NCBI GenBank assembly: GCA_029298735.1
Contig: JANSLP010000016.1
Coordinates: 1-64,000, forward strand
Source of the DNA: Ophiostoma sp. CBS 140.51
Lineage: Eukaryota > Ascomycota > Sordariomycetes > Ophiostomatales > Ophiostomataceae
DNA length: 64,000 bases
Direction: 5' to 3'
In this document: one piece after another, positions 42,849-53,358 of the stretch
How the letters are laid out: each line of letters opens with the position of its first letter
Position numbering within the stretch: the stretch's first letter is position 1
Program-made: the position numbers and the translations under genes
Notes under the pieces: model-generated
The model's input: only the letters and a program-made list of their open reading frames with translations
Databases searched by the model: none
What the model was told of the DNA's origin: nothing

Positions 42849-45800
42849 CAAACACTTGCAGCAGTTGCTACACACCACCACGACCAACTGCCCGACCGGC
42901 AAAAAGCTTGTCGTGAGAGGCATTAAATCAGTACTTACGATGTAATAAAATAGACGAAAACGAAGACAGAAGGACGTTGGCTGGTTGGGTTGGGGGACAG
43001 TGAAAGAGCAGGCGCATTCTCGGCCGCCAAGTAGAAAAAATATCGCAGGAGACAAGACTCAGGGACTAACACGCTGACAAGGGGGAACTGTGGGGATGGG
43101 GAAAAGGGGGAAAGGACAAGAGAATGAAAGGACACCAGTTGGGGAAAATGGGGGAGGCGAGAGAAAGACGGAGGAATATGGAGGGAATATGGAGTGGGAA
43201 ATGGAGTAAACCACGGAGAAAATGGGGGAGAAGAAAGATGGACCACAATGGGGAGAATGAGGCAAGAGGCGACAGAAAGTGAGAAGACGAAAAAGGCAGA
43301 CGAGCTAAAGGATGGCAGGAGAGGCTCGCCCATGGGGACATTGAAAGTAGGGGACAAAGCCGGCAGAGCGGGTGGAGGAGACCTGTGCGAGCAGATAACG
43401 ACTTTGCAGTCGAGGAAAGGATCACGATATCGAGAGAGTGTGGAAGCATGGATGGGAACAGATGGGAACAACTGGGAATATCGACGACGTCAAAGACCGT
43501 GCGTTGTCGACGTCGTCGAGCTCATGCACGTCGGTGGTCGTCGGGCTTGGAGACCGAGAAAATAGAGAAGAGAGGGATACAAAAAGAAAGAGGAAAGAAG
43601 ACGAAAGACGGATGTCCAAATCAGGCAAGGAATTAAAAACAAAAGTACACGGCCCGTCTAGGTAAACGGCCGACGGCAGGCAGGCACTCAATGTAGACAG
43701 TCGAAGACAAGACGGTCCTTTCCGGCGTATTCGTATCGCGATCAACCACTCTTGGGGCCGTTGCAGAACGGTCGAAGAAAATACAACGGTGACGCGACAC
43801 GGGGGTCGAAAGAGTTGGGGTTGTTCGTGAGGGAAAAGCTGAGCCAAAGTGACAAAACAGGAAAGACGCTAACAGAGGTGGACAGGGGTTCGACGGCAGT
43901 TGGGCTTTGGTCGTGTGCGTTTTGTGCTGCTGGGTGAACTTCGGATGTGATGTTGGGCCGGTCGACGACAAAATTTTGTGGTGGTGAAATGATTAAGAGA
44001 TGAATAGGGGCTTCTCCTGAAGAGAGTTTTCAAAACGGACTGCATACCTTCCAAAAAAGGCATCATAGACGACGAGACGCTCACGGCGAGGAAGCTACGA
44101 CTGGCCAAGTATCATCAACAAAGGGAAGTCGCGGTTTGCACACCGAATGACCGAGACATCTCGGCCGGCCAAGACGCCAGAACTCATCAAAGAAAGCGAA
44201 AATAAATTTAAAAAGAAAGTAAATGCTTGTCAGCAAGTACAAATAAGAAAGTCCCCAGATCCATCAACAAGGAAGCTGACCCGGCCGAAGCTAAGGCACC
44301 ACGGCTTTGAAAAAGGCCACCAATGTGAAGCTGTCCACCGCGTTGTTCTGGGTCTTTTTGGGTCTTATGGGGCTTGTAGAAACCCATGCCGAGTATGAAA
44401 AGTATGGGTTGTCCTTGTTTCTCACAAGTGGCGCCGGGTCCGTGGTCGTGAACGTCGTGAGCATGTCGTGATGATGTGGATGAAGCTGTTTTTAGGGTAG
44501 GGGCCTGCTTCAAATTGCCCGTTATTAGGGGCCCTGCTAGGTCCTTTTTTGGCCCGTTAGGCGTTTCCGTTGCTTTCCCGAAGGCGCTACGCCCGTGTAA
44601 GTTTGGTTCTTGAACAGCTGCGCGTTCGAGGCGTTCCATCCTCTTCTGGGAACTGCCGACTGCACCCCCCAGTCACCCACTAAAACCCGCCAAAACCCGC
44701 TGGACTCCAAGTGCCGCTAGCCCCCAAAGAAGACTAATGACGCGGTGCCGCGACACGATATGGAATCCAGAGAGCTCCTCCAGACGTAAGTCGAGGCGAC
44801 ATGATACGCAAGTACGAAGTGTGAATACACAGGCGAGATGAAAATGAGGCAATGAGGCGTTTTTAATGAAATAGAAGCTCACGGTTGGAGGAAAATAAAA
44901 GTAGCCCTTCACACAATGAGCCGAGGCTCATGATTAATTATGAGAATTGTGGCTTGACAGGAGGACCTGAGCTGTGTCAAACCAGATCAAAGTACAGAGA
45001 AAACAAACATGATATCGGAGTCGGAATCGCGACCGGAAAGGATGGACGGAACGAGGCCGCAGGGGAGAGAAGATTGACGAGCTGTGATCTCAAGATCGAT
45101 TTCTTACTCCTGACCGCCAGAGTGTCAGGTGACGGCAAGTTCCAGTGGGGACATTCTGAAAATGAAACTGAAAAGGCAGGAGCGAGATCGAGTTCAGTGT
45201 TCGGACGTCCACTGTGTCCAGTTCCCCACACACTGCACATCCCTGCAACCCACCACAACCCCCTCAAAACTCAGCGCCCCACGTGGGGAGTTCTGGCCAA
45301 CCATTGCTCGCCATCAAGCCTAAACGGCCACCGTTCTGGCGTTGACCTCTTTCCTCTTTGGGTAATACCTCTACTTGAGAAGAAGTGAGAGAGACGGGGA
45401 GAACAACTCACTCCAGCGCTCAACTCTTGTTGTCCTGCGTCTAGTTTTCGGTTTCCATGACAAACAGCAACAGCAATGGTCGTTCCAAAGTCGACTTTGT
45501 CTGCACGCTTTCTCCAACAAAATGCAAGGAAGCTTGCACGGGTTGGAGACGCTGTTGTAGGTGGACTGTCAGAAAGAGACGATGTATGTCCATTTGGTTG
45601 TCGTTGACTTTACTTCATCTTCCTCTTCTCTTCCCACCTGACTTATCCTCCACAGTCCGCCCCTCATTCTCCTCATTGCCCCTCTGACTTCTCCTCAATT
45701 CCACTGAGAAGGATACCTCCATATCTCACTAGACTAGACTACAGAATTACAAAATAAAAACAGACAAACAACACTGTTATTCAAACTACCCAAACTAACA

Positions 45801-46538
45801 CGCACCATCCCGCGGGATGGTCAAAAACAAAATATCTCAAGACCTTGTTGTCTCCAGCCATAATCCATAGTTTTTTGCAGTCTTTTACTGTGATTCTCAC
45901 AATTTTCTCCGCTTACGGAACTTGGCGGACCATATGACCTCCGTGCATGCAGTTCGCTCCTGCCTCGTCTGTGTGTTGCACCTTCCCCATCACCTGCCAC
46001 CTTCTCCGTGCCTTCTCCATGGCTCCTCAAAGTACCTCCGTTCACCGGCCTCCGGCCTCACCAATTCGCCAAAGAGCTTCATCGTAATGACCCAATATTC
46101 GTGCTATTCACATAAACAGTATTTTTCTTGTTTCTCCTAGCTGGCTTTCTTTTGTCTGAATTTCTCCTTTTTCCCTTTTTCCAGGCCTAGCCCCTCGGTC
46201 TCGCTGCATCTTGCCCCGTCTTGGTGATGCGTCGCGCCCGTCATCGGTCCACACGAGCTACCCTAGCTCTACTGTAGCTGGAGTTGTACCTTTCTTTTTT
46301 GTCTACTCTCGTCGAGTCTCGTCACGTCTTTTCTGGTAATTCTGTTAAATTTTTAATCTACTACAGCCTCACCAGAGCCGCTCTTTCCCATATAATCGTC
46401 TTTGCTGGCACTCCTTCCGTTTCTGTCATTGCTGTCTCTCGCTCTTTCCTCTCATCCCCCTCCTCTTTTTCTTCTCCTTTTTGTCTCATTCTCCTCTCTC
46501 TCTCCTCACATCCCCACAACCTCCCCTCCTCTCTCACA

Positions 46539-49202
46539 ATGTTGCATCAGTTCGAAAACACACCCCAGCAGTATGCTCTGCAAGAGCAGGCCTCCACTGC
46601 CGCCACTCCTTCAGTTGCTCTGCGCTCGACCGAGGCTGTCAACGGCAACCACTTCGATTTTACCTTTGAGGCCGTCCGCCCGGGCGTCTTCCGCACGACA
46701 TTCACCTCTCCGAGCCACCCGCTGCCTCCTTTTCCCAGTGCCAAGCGCGTTGAGGCCTCATCACAAGACGCTCCCAAGACGACTGTCAATGCCGAGAGCA
46801 AGACCTTCTCTGTCGTCTCTGGCGATGTCACGGCCACCGTCGACTGGTCCGGCGCGCCCGTCGTGTCCTTGAACCGTGAGGGCGTTGCCAAGCCACTGTA
46901 CAAGGACATGGACTACCGCTCTTATGTGGTCGACGGCACTGGTGTGGCCCACTACTCCTCCTACAAGAAGGACGACCTGTACGTCGGCCTCGGCGAGAAG
47001 GCTGGCCCCATGAACCTGGCCGGCCGCGGCTTCCAGATCACCGCCAGCGACACTTTCGGTTACGACGCCCTCCGCACCGACCCTCTCTACAAGCACATCC
47101 CCTTGCTGCTGCATGTCAGCCGCCCAACTCCGGCACAGCCCACGGGCCAGTGTGTCGGTCTGTTCTCGACCTCGCACAGCCGCGGTACCTGGAACGTCGG
47201 CTCCGAGATTGACGGCATGTGGGGCCACTTCAAGGTCTACCGCCAGGCCTACGGCGGTCTCGAGCAGTATCTGTTGGTGGGCAACAGCGTCGCCGAGGTC
47301 GTGCGGCTGTACGCTGACGTCGTCGGCTACCCGCTGCTCACGCCTCGCTACATGATGGGATACGTCAGTGGCGGCATGAAGTACACCATGGAGGACGACC
47401 CGCGCGCGGCCGATGTTATCCTAGACTTTATCGACAAGTGCGCCAAGCACGATATTCCCGTCTCAGCCTTCCAGATGAGTTCCGGGTACACGATTGCCGA
47501 GCAGCCACCCAAGACCCGCAATGTCTTTACCTGGAACTACCACCGGTTCCCGGACCCACGGGCGTTCACGGCTGCTTGCCACAAGCGCGGAGTGCGTCTG
47601 CTGGCCAACATTAAGCCGTACGTGCTGGCGAACCATCCGGCGTACCCTGAGCTCAAGGCGGCCAACGCCTTCTTCAAGGACCCGTCGTCGACTAGAAACG
47701 ACGATGATCTGCAGACGGGTATTGCCCGTCTGTGGAGTGCCGGTGGTGGTGAGAGCGGCGAGGGCAGCCACATTGACTTTACCAGTAAGGCTGGATTCCA
47801 GTGGTGGTACGACGGCTGCAAGGCCTTGAAGTCGGTGGGCATCGATGCCATGTGGAACGACAACAACGAGTACAACATTTTCAGTGACGACTGGGAGTGT
47901 GCTCTCGAGACGGTGCCCACCCCTGACGCTCTCAAGAGCAGCAAGGTCGGCCTCTGGGGCCGTGCCATGCATACCGAGCTCATGGGCAAGAGCTCCCACG
48001 ATGCCTGTGTCGAGGCCGTCCCCGACGAGCGCCCGCTAGTCCTGACCCGCTCCGCCACAGCCGGTACCATGCGCTATGCCTGCACCTCGTGGAGTGGTGA
48101 CAACGTCACCAGCTGGGACGGCATGCGCGGTGCCAATGCTATTTCCTTGAATGCCGGCGTCTCCCTGCTGCAATGCTACGGCCACGACATTGGCGGCTTC
48201 GAGGGTCCCCAGCCCACCCCCGAGCACCTAGTCCGCTGGGTTCAGATTGGTATCCACCAGCCCCGCTTCGCCATCAACTGCTACAAGACGTCCGAGGATG
48301 ACAACCTCGTGGGTGGCGTCATTGAGCCCTGGATGCACCCCACGGCCACGCCTCTGGTGCGTGCAGCCATTAAGCGACGCTACGAGTTGGTGCCTTACAC
48401 CTACTCGGGCGCCCTCCAGTCTCACCTGACAGCCCTGCCCTCCATGCGCTGGACCGGCTGGGGTTATGAGAACGATCCCGAAGTCTGGACCACCCCGCTC
48501 CTGTCGGGCGACACTCAGTTCTGGTTCGGTGATGCATTTATTGTTGGTGGAGACGGCATCTACAGCCCCAGCTCGTCCGAGGCACGCGTCTACCTGCCCA
48601 AGGGTGACGATACTGCCTCTGGATTCTTGAATGTCAACGCTCCCTACGAGTGGCTGCCTGCGGGTCAGTGGCACACCATTAGCAGTGCCTGGCACGCGTC
48701 CATCCCCGTGCTGGCCCGCTGCGGTAGTGCCGTCCCCGTCGGCCGCAACCTGCCCACCACCAGCCGTAAGGAGGGCAAGCACGCCGAGGCCGAGCAGGCC
48801 GAGTTCCCGAGTGTGGCGCTTGACGACTGGCGTGGTGTGGAGGTGTACCCTGCCCCATCCACCGTGGAGGGCGCAAAGTCGTCCACCTCCACAGTCACCT
48901 GGCTGGAAGACGACGGCATCTCTGCCGAGGGCCGCTCGCCCATCTACGAGGTCACTCTGACCTACACTCCCTCGGCCGATTCTATTGAGGCCGCCGCCTC
49001 TGCTGCCTCCAAGGTGGCCTCTTCGGACCAGGGCGACGATGTCCCCAGCACATGGGCCCCGCTGTGGTTGGCCAATGGTCTCGATGTCATCCTGCCCGTG
49101 GGCGAGGAGCGTGTCGTCAAGGCCGCCGGTGGCCAGGCCGTTGAGGACAAGGGCCGCGATGCCAAGGGCCGTCGCGTGTACCATATCAGCGTGAAGGCGT
49201 AA
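46539..49202 (+). CDS. Glycoside hydrolase family 31 (alpha-glucosidase-like), no signal peptide
   Basis: This is an 887-aa intronless GH31 enzyme. It has an N-terminal beta-sandwich (about 25-260, with YVGLGEKAGPMNLAGR). The catalytic barrel carries AMWNDNNEYN with the presumed nucleophile Asp441 and SWSGDNVTSW with the presumed acid/base Asp521. C-terminal beta domains contain GDAFIVGG and YLPKG. These retaining enzymes cleave terminal alpha-glucosides or related alpha-linked sugars; exact specificity (glucosidase, xylosidase or other) cannot be assigned. The start MLHQFENTPQQ, preceded by a long pyrimidine leader and CACA, has no secretion signal, which suggests an intracellular enzyme acting on glycogen- or maltose-type substrates. 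An upstream in-frame ATG (46284) lies in leader-type sequence and is not used. The gene converges with the CFEM gene 108 bp away. Confidence 0.9.
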   Translation: MLHQFENTPQQYALQEQASTAATPSVALRSTEAVNGNHFDFTFEAVRPGVFRTTFTSPSHPLPPFPSAKRVEASSQDAPKTTVNAESKTFSVVSGDVTATVDWSGAPVVSLNREGVAKPLYKDMDYRSYVVDGTGVAHYSSYKKDDLYVGLGEKAGPMNLAGRGFQITASDTFGYDALRTDPLYKHIPLLLHVSRPTPAQPTGQCVGLFSTSHSRGTWNVGSEIDGMWGHFKVYRQAYGGLEQYLLVGNSVAEVVRLYADVVGYPLLTPRYMMGYVSGGMKYTMEDDPRAADVILDFIDKCAKHDIPVSAFQMSSGYTIAEQPPKTRNVFTWNYHRFPDPRAFTAACHKRGVRLLANIKPYVLANHPAYPELKAANAFFKDPSSTRNDDDLQTGIARLWSAGGGESGEGSHIDFTSKAGFQWWYDGCKALKSVGIDAMWNDNNEYNIFSDDWECALETVPTPDALKSSKVGLWGRAMHTELMGKSSHDACVEAVPDERPLVLTRSATAGTMRYACTSWSGDNVTSWDGMRGANAISLNAGVSLLQCYGHDIGGFEGPQPTPEHLVRWVQIGIHQPRFAINCYKTSEDDNLVGGVIEPWMHPTATPLVRAAIKRRYELVPYTYSGALQSHLTALPSMRWTGWGYENDPEVWTTPLLSGDTQFWFGDAFIVGGDGIYSPSSSEARVYLPKGDDTASGFLNVNAPYEWLPAGQWHTISSAWHASIPVLARCGSAVPVGRNLPTTSRKEGKHAEAEQAEFPSVALDDWRGVEVYPAPSTVEGAKSSTSTVTWLEDDGISAEGRSPIYEVTLTYTPSADSIEAAASAASKVASSDQGDDVPSTWAPLWLANGLDVILPVGEERVVKAAGGQAVEDKGRDAKGRRVYHISVKA

Positions 49203-49310
49203 GCCATGCGTGACGAAAAAGAAAGAAGAAACGATTTATAATAATAGACTGCTTTTATGTGCGATGAAAATAAAAATAATAAAATATATACAGATGAATT
49301 ATGTGCGTCC

Positions 49311-49898
49311 CTACAATGCATACACCATGAACACAGCCACACCACCAATGCCCAGCAGGGCCATCGTCGCGTGTGTGCCAGCCGGTGGCGCCGCTCCTGC
49401 AGCCGGTGTGCTCTTCCCGCTGTCTGTGGCTTTTGCTGCGGTGCTTGTTGTCGTCCCCGTGCCGGACGCCGTCGCTTCTGCTAGTAGTCCAGCAATTTCC
49501 GTCGACACCGCCGACAATACCGTCGACACCGCCGTCGTGGCCTGTACACAGATGCTAGGTGCCAACGATTTGATGGCGTTGAGGTCGCTACTACTACAAT
49601 TGTTGCCCCCCAACAAAATGCAGGCGCCGAGTTGTGCCGACAGAGCGGATGCGCCACTGCCTGTGGCACTTCGACAGATACACGTCAAATCCGTAGCATC
49701 GCAGCCGAGATTGGTGGATGCGCGGGCCAAGCAGGCGAGGGCGCAGGAGGGGACTTGCGCGATGAGGTCTGGGAGGGCCGTCGCTGTCGTCGTTGGTATT
49801 GGTGATGTTGTTACCGGGAGTGGTGTTGTTTGTTGTGATGATGTGGAGGCTGCTGATGCTAGTGAAGCAAAGAGGAAGACTGATATTGAGGGCCTCAT
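49311..49898 (-). CDS. CFEM-domain GPI-anchored protein
   Basis: This is a 195-aa intronless protein with a signal peptide (residues 1-17, MRPSISVFLFASLASAA) and a Thr-rich linker. A CFEM domain of eight cysteines follows (52, 56, 66, 73, 75, 93, 101, 117), with the conserved Asp70 in TDLTCIC that serves as axial haem ligand in Csa2-type proteins. A Ser/Thr/Ala-rich stalk and a C-terminal hydrophobic GPI signal (MALLGIGGVAVFMVYAL) complete it. CFEM proteins bind haem and take part in iron acquisition, wall integrity or host interaction; which role applies here is unknown. The chosen ATG begins the signal peptide; an in-frame ATG 23 codons upstream (49967) would put polar residues before it. 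Confidence 0.88.
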   Translation of the reverse strand: MRPSISVFLFASLASAASTSSQQTTPLPVTTSPIPTTTATALPDLIAQVPSCALACLARASTNLGCDATDLTCICRSATGSGASALSAQLGACILLGGNNCSSSDLNAIKSLAPSICVQATTAVSTVLSAVSTEIAGLLAEATASGTGTTTSTAAKATDSGKSTPAAGAAPPAGTHATMALLGIGGVAVFMVYAL

Positions 49899-52800
49899 TT
49901 TGAGGATTGAATGTGTGGAAGACGTTGTGTTGAGAATGGAAAATGTGTTGTGAAGGCGAAATGCCAAAACCGGACCGTAATCGAGGGCGTGAAGTTATTG
50001 AACTATGTGAGGTTGACGTCCGAGGAGAGGTTGTTGACTAAAAAGAATAGATGGTAGACGGTTTGTTCGTGAGATGAATTGTCGAAGCTTTGTCAAAGGC
50101 TCAAGATGGGATATATGATATGAAATGTATGAAAAGATCCAGTTCTATGAGTCAAATGAAAGATGTGAAGGGAAGATGGGAATATTAAAAGATAAGAGTA
50201 TTAGGAAGTGAAAGCAGCCTTGTGGTCGGTGAGACAAGAGCTGCACAATTAAGAACAGTTTTCAAAATCAATAAAAGTAAAAATCGGCAAGGTCGAAGAA
50301 AACGAAACGATCGAGAACAAATAAGAGATAGACGTACGTCAGCCGCAAAGCACGTCTTGAAGCTCGTCGTTTTGGAGGGGAGACGCGGAAACGCAACGAA
50401 TAAGAGGGCTGATTGTGGGAAAAGCCACACAGGCTGACAAGGCGTACAGATGCAAGAGGGTGGCCAGATAAGGCAATGCAGGAGATGCAGGAAGAAGCCA
50501 CGGAGAAAAATAAATAAATAAAAAATAAGAATAACACCAAAAGAAGTCTAAAGTGCTAGAAGAGCTAAAGTGGCGCACCAAAATGCCGCGAGCTGAAAAT
50601 AGAATGCAAGCTCAGCCTCGCTCCGAACAACACGACGAGCGAAAATCGAAATGGGGGGGAAAGGTGTAAGAGGCAACGTTGAAGATGAGAGAAGGTGAGA
50701 AAACAAAAATGATAAGGCGAAAGATGCGCTAGATAAAGAACACAAAGGATTGAAGTCTGTAAAAATTCAATCAATTCGCTTTTGATTTCCATCCTGATTT
50801 CTTCCCCATTTTGCTTCCTCGCCCACGGGAAAGTGTTCACACCCTCTCACGGAAATCTCACGCTTTTCCACCCACTTTCGCCTTCTCTGCATATACTAAA
50901 ACGGGACGGGATCTTCCGCCGGGCTGCCTTGAACAGAAAACAGGAAATAATTCGAAGGAACTATCAAAGCAAGATACAAGTACGATGCAACTACGTTTCT
51001 TGATTTTGTTGTACTTCATACGCACCAGTTCTGTCCTCTTCTATCCTCCTTCCCTTTTCTCCATTCCCCCAAGTCTGCGTGCGTCATGTTAACGGCGCAG
51101 CCGATCGGGATCGCGCCACTTAAAACAGGCCTTTGAGAACGGAGGTAGCTTGCGCTCTGTTTTATCTTTATTTTTGTTCCTCCTTGAGCAACCCCTCCGA
51201 TTTCTGAAACGAACAGAACGAGAACGCATTGTCCACCGAGCCGTCTTTCGCCATCACTTTACGTATGCAAGGCTTTTTTTCTAAACTTTTACTCCAGGCG
51301 TTTGCCAATCCATTGCGCAACCTTTCTACGGCGTTTCATGAAGAGAATAAAAATAAACAGAATGAAAAACATAGAAGGACCACCAACAACGGACGTCCGG
51401 CATAGGAACATCGCTTCTTATCCACCTCGGCCCTTTTCGCTCCTGTTGGAAATCCTCTAATAAATCCAAGCAACACGAGCACATCAAACAGATCACGATG
51501 GAGAAGCTATGGCCAACTTCGAGTTTGTTTCCTACCACCGTTTGTATACCTCGCGCGATATGCTCACGACTGTAAAGAACCACCGACTGCACTCGGACAG
51601 GTGTATGACATGCTTGCCCACGCGGCGCCAATCGACTCGTCGCAGCGCCAGCGCTGCCTTGATAAACAGATCCGAACTTGCGCCGATGGCCAAAAGAGCA
51701 GCACCGGCGACCATCATAGTCGTGCGGGCTGTCGTCGATAGTGCTGGAGTCTCAAAGATGAGCCATCTAACGGTTAGACACGAGCATGAAAGCGCACAAG
51801 CGGGACGTGTACCTACTTTGCCGGCTGCCCAAGGCCAACACTGACAAAAGTGCCGAGCGGAATAGCGCCGTCGACAGAAGACATTCTTGCGATGAAAGGC
51901 GAAGTATATTTTGCACACAAATTTTGATTGCAGAGCACTCTCATCTTCTCAGATTCCAACACATTCCCTTGCAATACTGCAACTCAAACAAGCCGCATCA
52001 GCAGGCAGCAGCCTCTCACCGCCCTGGCTCCTTTCTGGTGACACTGCAGACAATATTGCAGAAACGCCCGTTCATGAACCGACAAGGCTGTGACCACCTT
52101 GACAGCCCCCTTTTGACAGATAAATACGTTGACGCGTCTCGTCTGCCCCCCGCTGGTTCTCGGTTTCTCATGCCTGCATGCCCCCTGCAACAATCGACGC
52201 ACTGCCATCCAGAGTCTCTCATTCTATGGTAGCCCCGCCGCAGCGCATTCTGCACGCACTTTGCCCGTTTTTGCGTGTTTTCATTTTAGAAAAATCATCT
52301 GCCGAACACGTCGTCGCACCACATCGCGAACATCGACGCTGAGGATGTGCAGATCAACTCGTGTTGTTGACTCGGTCGCTGTCAACTTAAGCTTGAACAA
52401 CTACAGTGGATGCACTGTATGGGTACTGTACGGCGACGGCCTCCACCATTCGCCACTGCCTGTTCTGACGTAGACGCGTGACGAGCAAAACTCTGTGGCT
52501 CGCTTTGTGGCGGGATTAGTCATTTAAGAGGGCTGACCAATCACATGTCCTGCTCGTCCCAACAGAAGCAACAAAGAAAGCGGCAGAATGGATCCACCAT
52601 CACACTTTCCGTTTCTCTGATTGGCCACACCGCCTGTCTTAGCCTAGCAACCGCTTGTGTGTCAACTGGCGGCCCTGTTGCTATGACGCATGAGCAAAAA
52701 CCACTGCAAACGAGGGGCAAACCCGCCTGAAGAGAGGCGGGGAGGGGACCTGCCAAATTAAAATAAATAAAGAGGGAAGGTGCCGCCCACGACGTGCTCT

Positions 52801-53358
52801 TCTGGGAAAGAACCACCAAACAAACCACCCACTCTGTTCCCCACAAGCCAAAGTAAATAAGGGAAGGAGAGGAGAAAAAAATATTTTATTGTGATTGTGA
52901 AGTAAAATAAACAATAAAAAATTTGGACGAGAAAAAAAGGGCATCGCGCAAACAGGCTTTGCTGTCCTCTTTTGACGTACATTATTCTTTCCAACTCGGA
53001 ACTCCAAACTTTCCTTTGAAGCAAGACCGCGGTGCTTGTTCCCCTCCAATCCAAGACAAACGAGACAAGATAGGGCCATTCGTCGTCATTGTCCCGCCAT
53101 TCGCCCTTTCCCACCTATTTACTGGCGTTCCTTCCCAAACGGCCAGCCTTGCACCTTTTGACGCAAACCACATTCCTTTCCATCTCCATTTCTACATCCA
53201 TCGTTTCGACCACTTTGCGCATTCTCTCTGTTGCGCCCTCACTTTAGGCATCTGACATATCGCCACCTCGATCTCGAATTGCGAATCTCACCGCTTTCCA
53301 CGAACAGTCCTCCCTCCCTGTCTTCCGTGCCCCCACTGCGCCGCGGGCCTCTCCAAGC
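49899..53358. other. 3.5-kb gene-free block between CFEM gene and VID27
   Basis: This is AT-rich, often A- or T-run sequence with the CFEM promoter at the left and the VID27 leader at the right. No open frame has convincing composition. Around 52740-52930 there is an AAATAAATAAAG-rich stretch. I see no tRNA or repeat unit of note. Confidence 0.5.

Larger units (their letters stand above)
41646..46538. other. 4.9-kb gene-free block
   Basis: The block contains the permease promoter (left) and the GH31 leader (right, very pyrimidine-rich from about 46140). Between them are a degenerate GTTGNA repeat (42790-42848), a strongly purine-rich tract (about 43080-43345), and AT-rich stretches. A 351-codon minus-strand open frame (42000-43055) translates to Leu/Gln/Cys low-complexity sequence and is rejected as a gene. 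Confidence 0.55.

Noticed and set aside
42000..43055. 351-codon minus-strand open frame
   Set aside because: It translates to Leu/Gln/Cys/Ser low complexity caused by the GTTGCA repeats and purine/pyrimidine bias, with no domain. Not called a gene.
48228..49184. 318-codon minus-strand frame inside the GH31 gene
   Set aside because: It is antisense to the conserved GH31 catalytic and C-terminal regions. The Gly/His/Arg-rich composition is typical of complementary frames of GC-rich genes.
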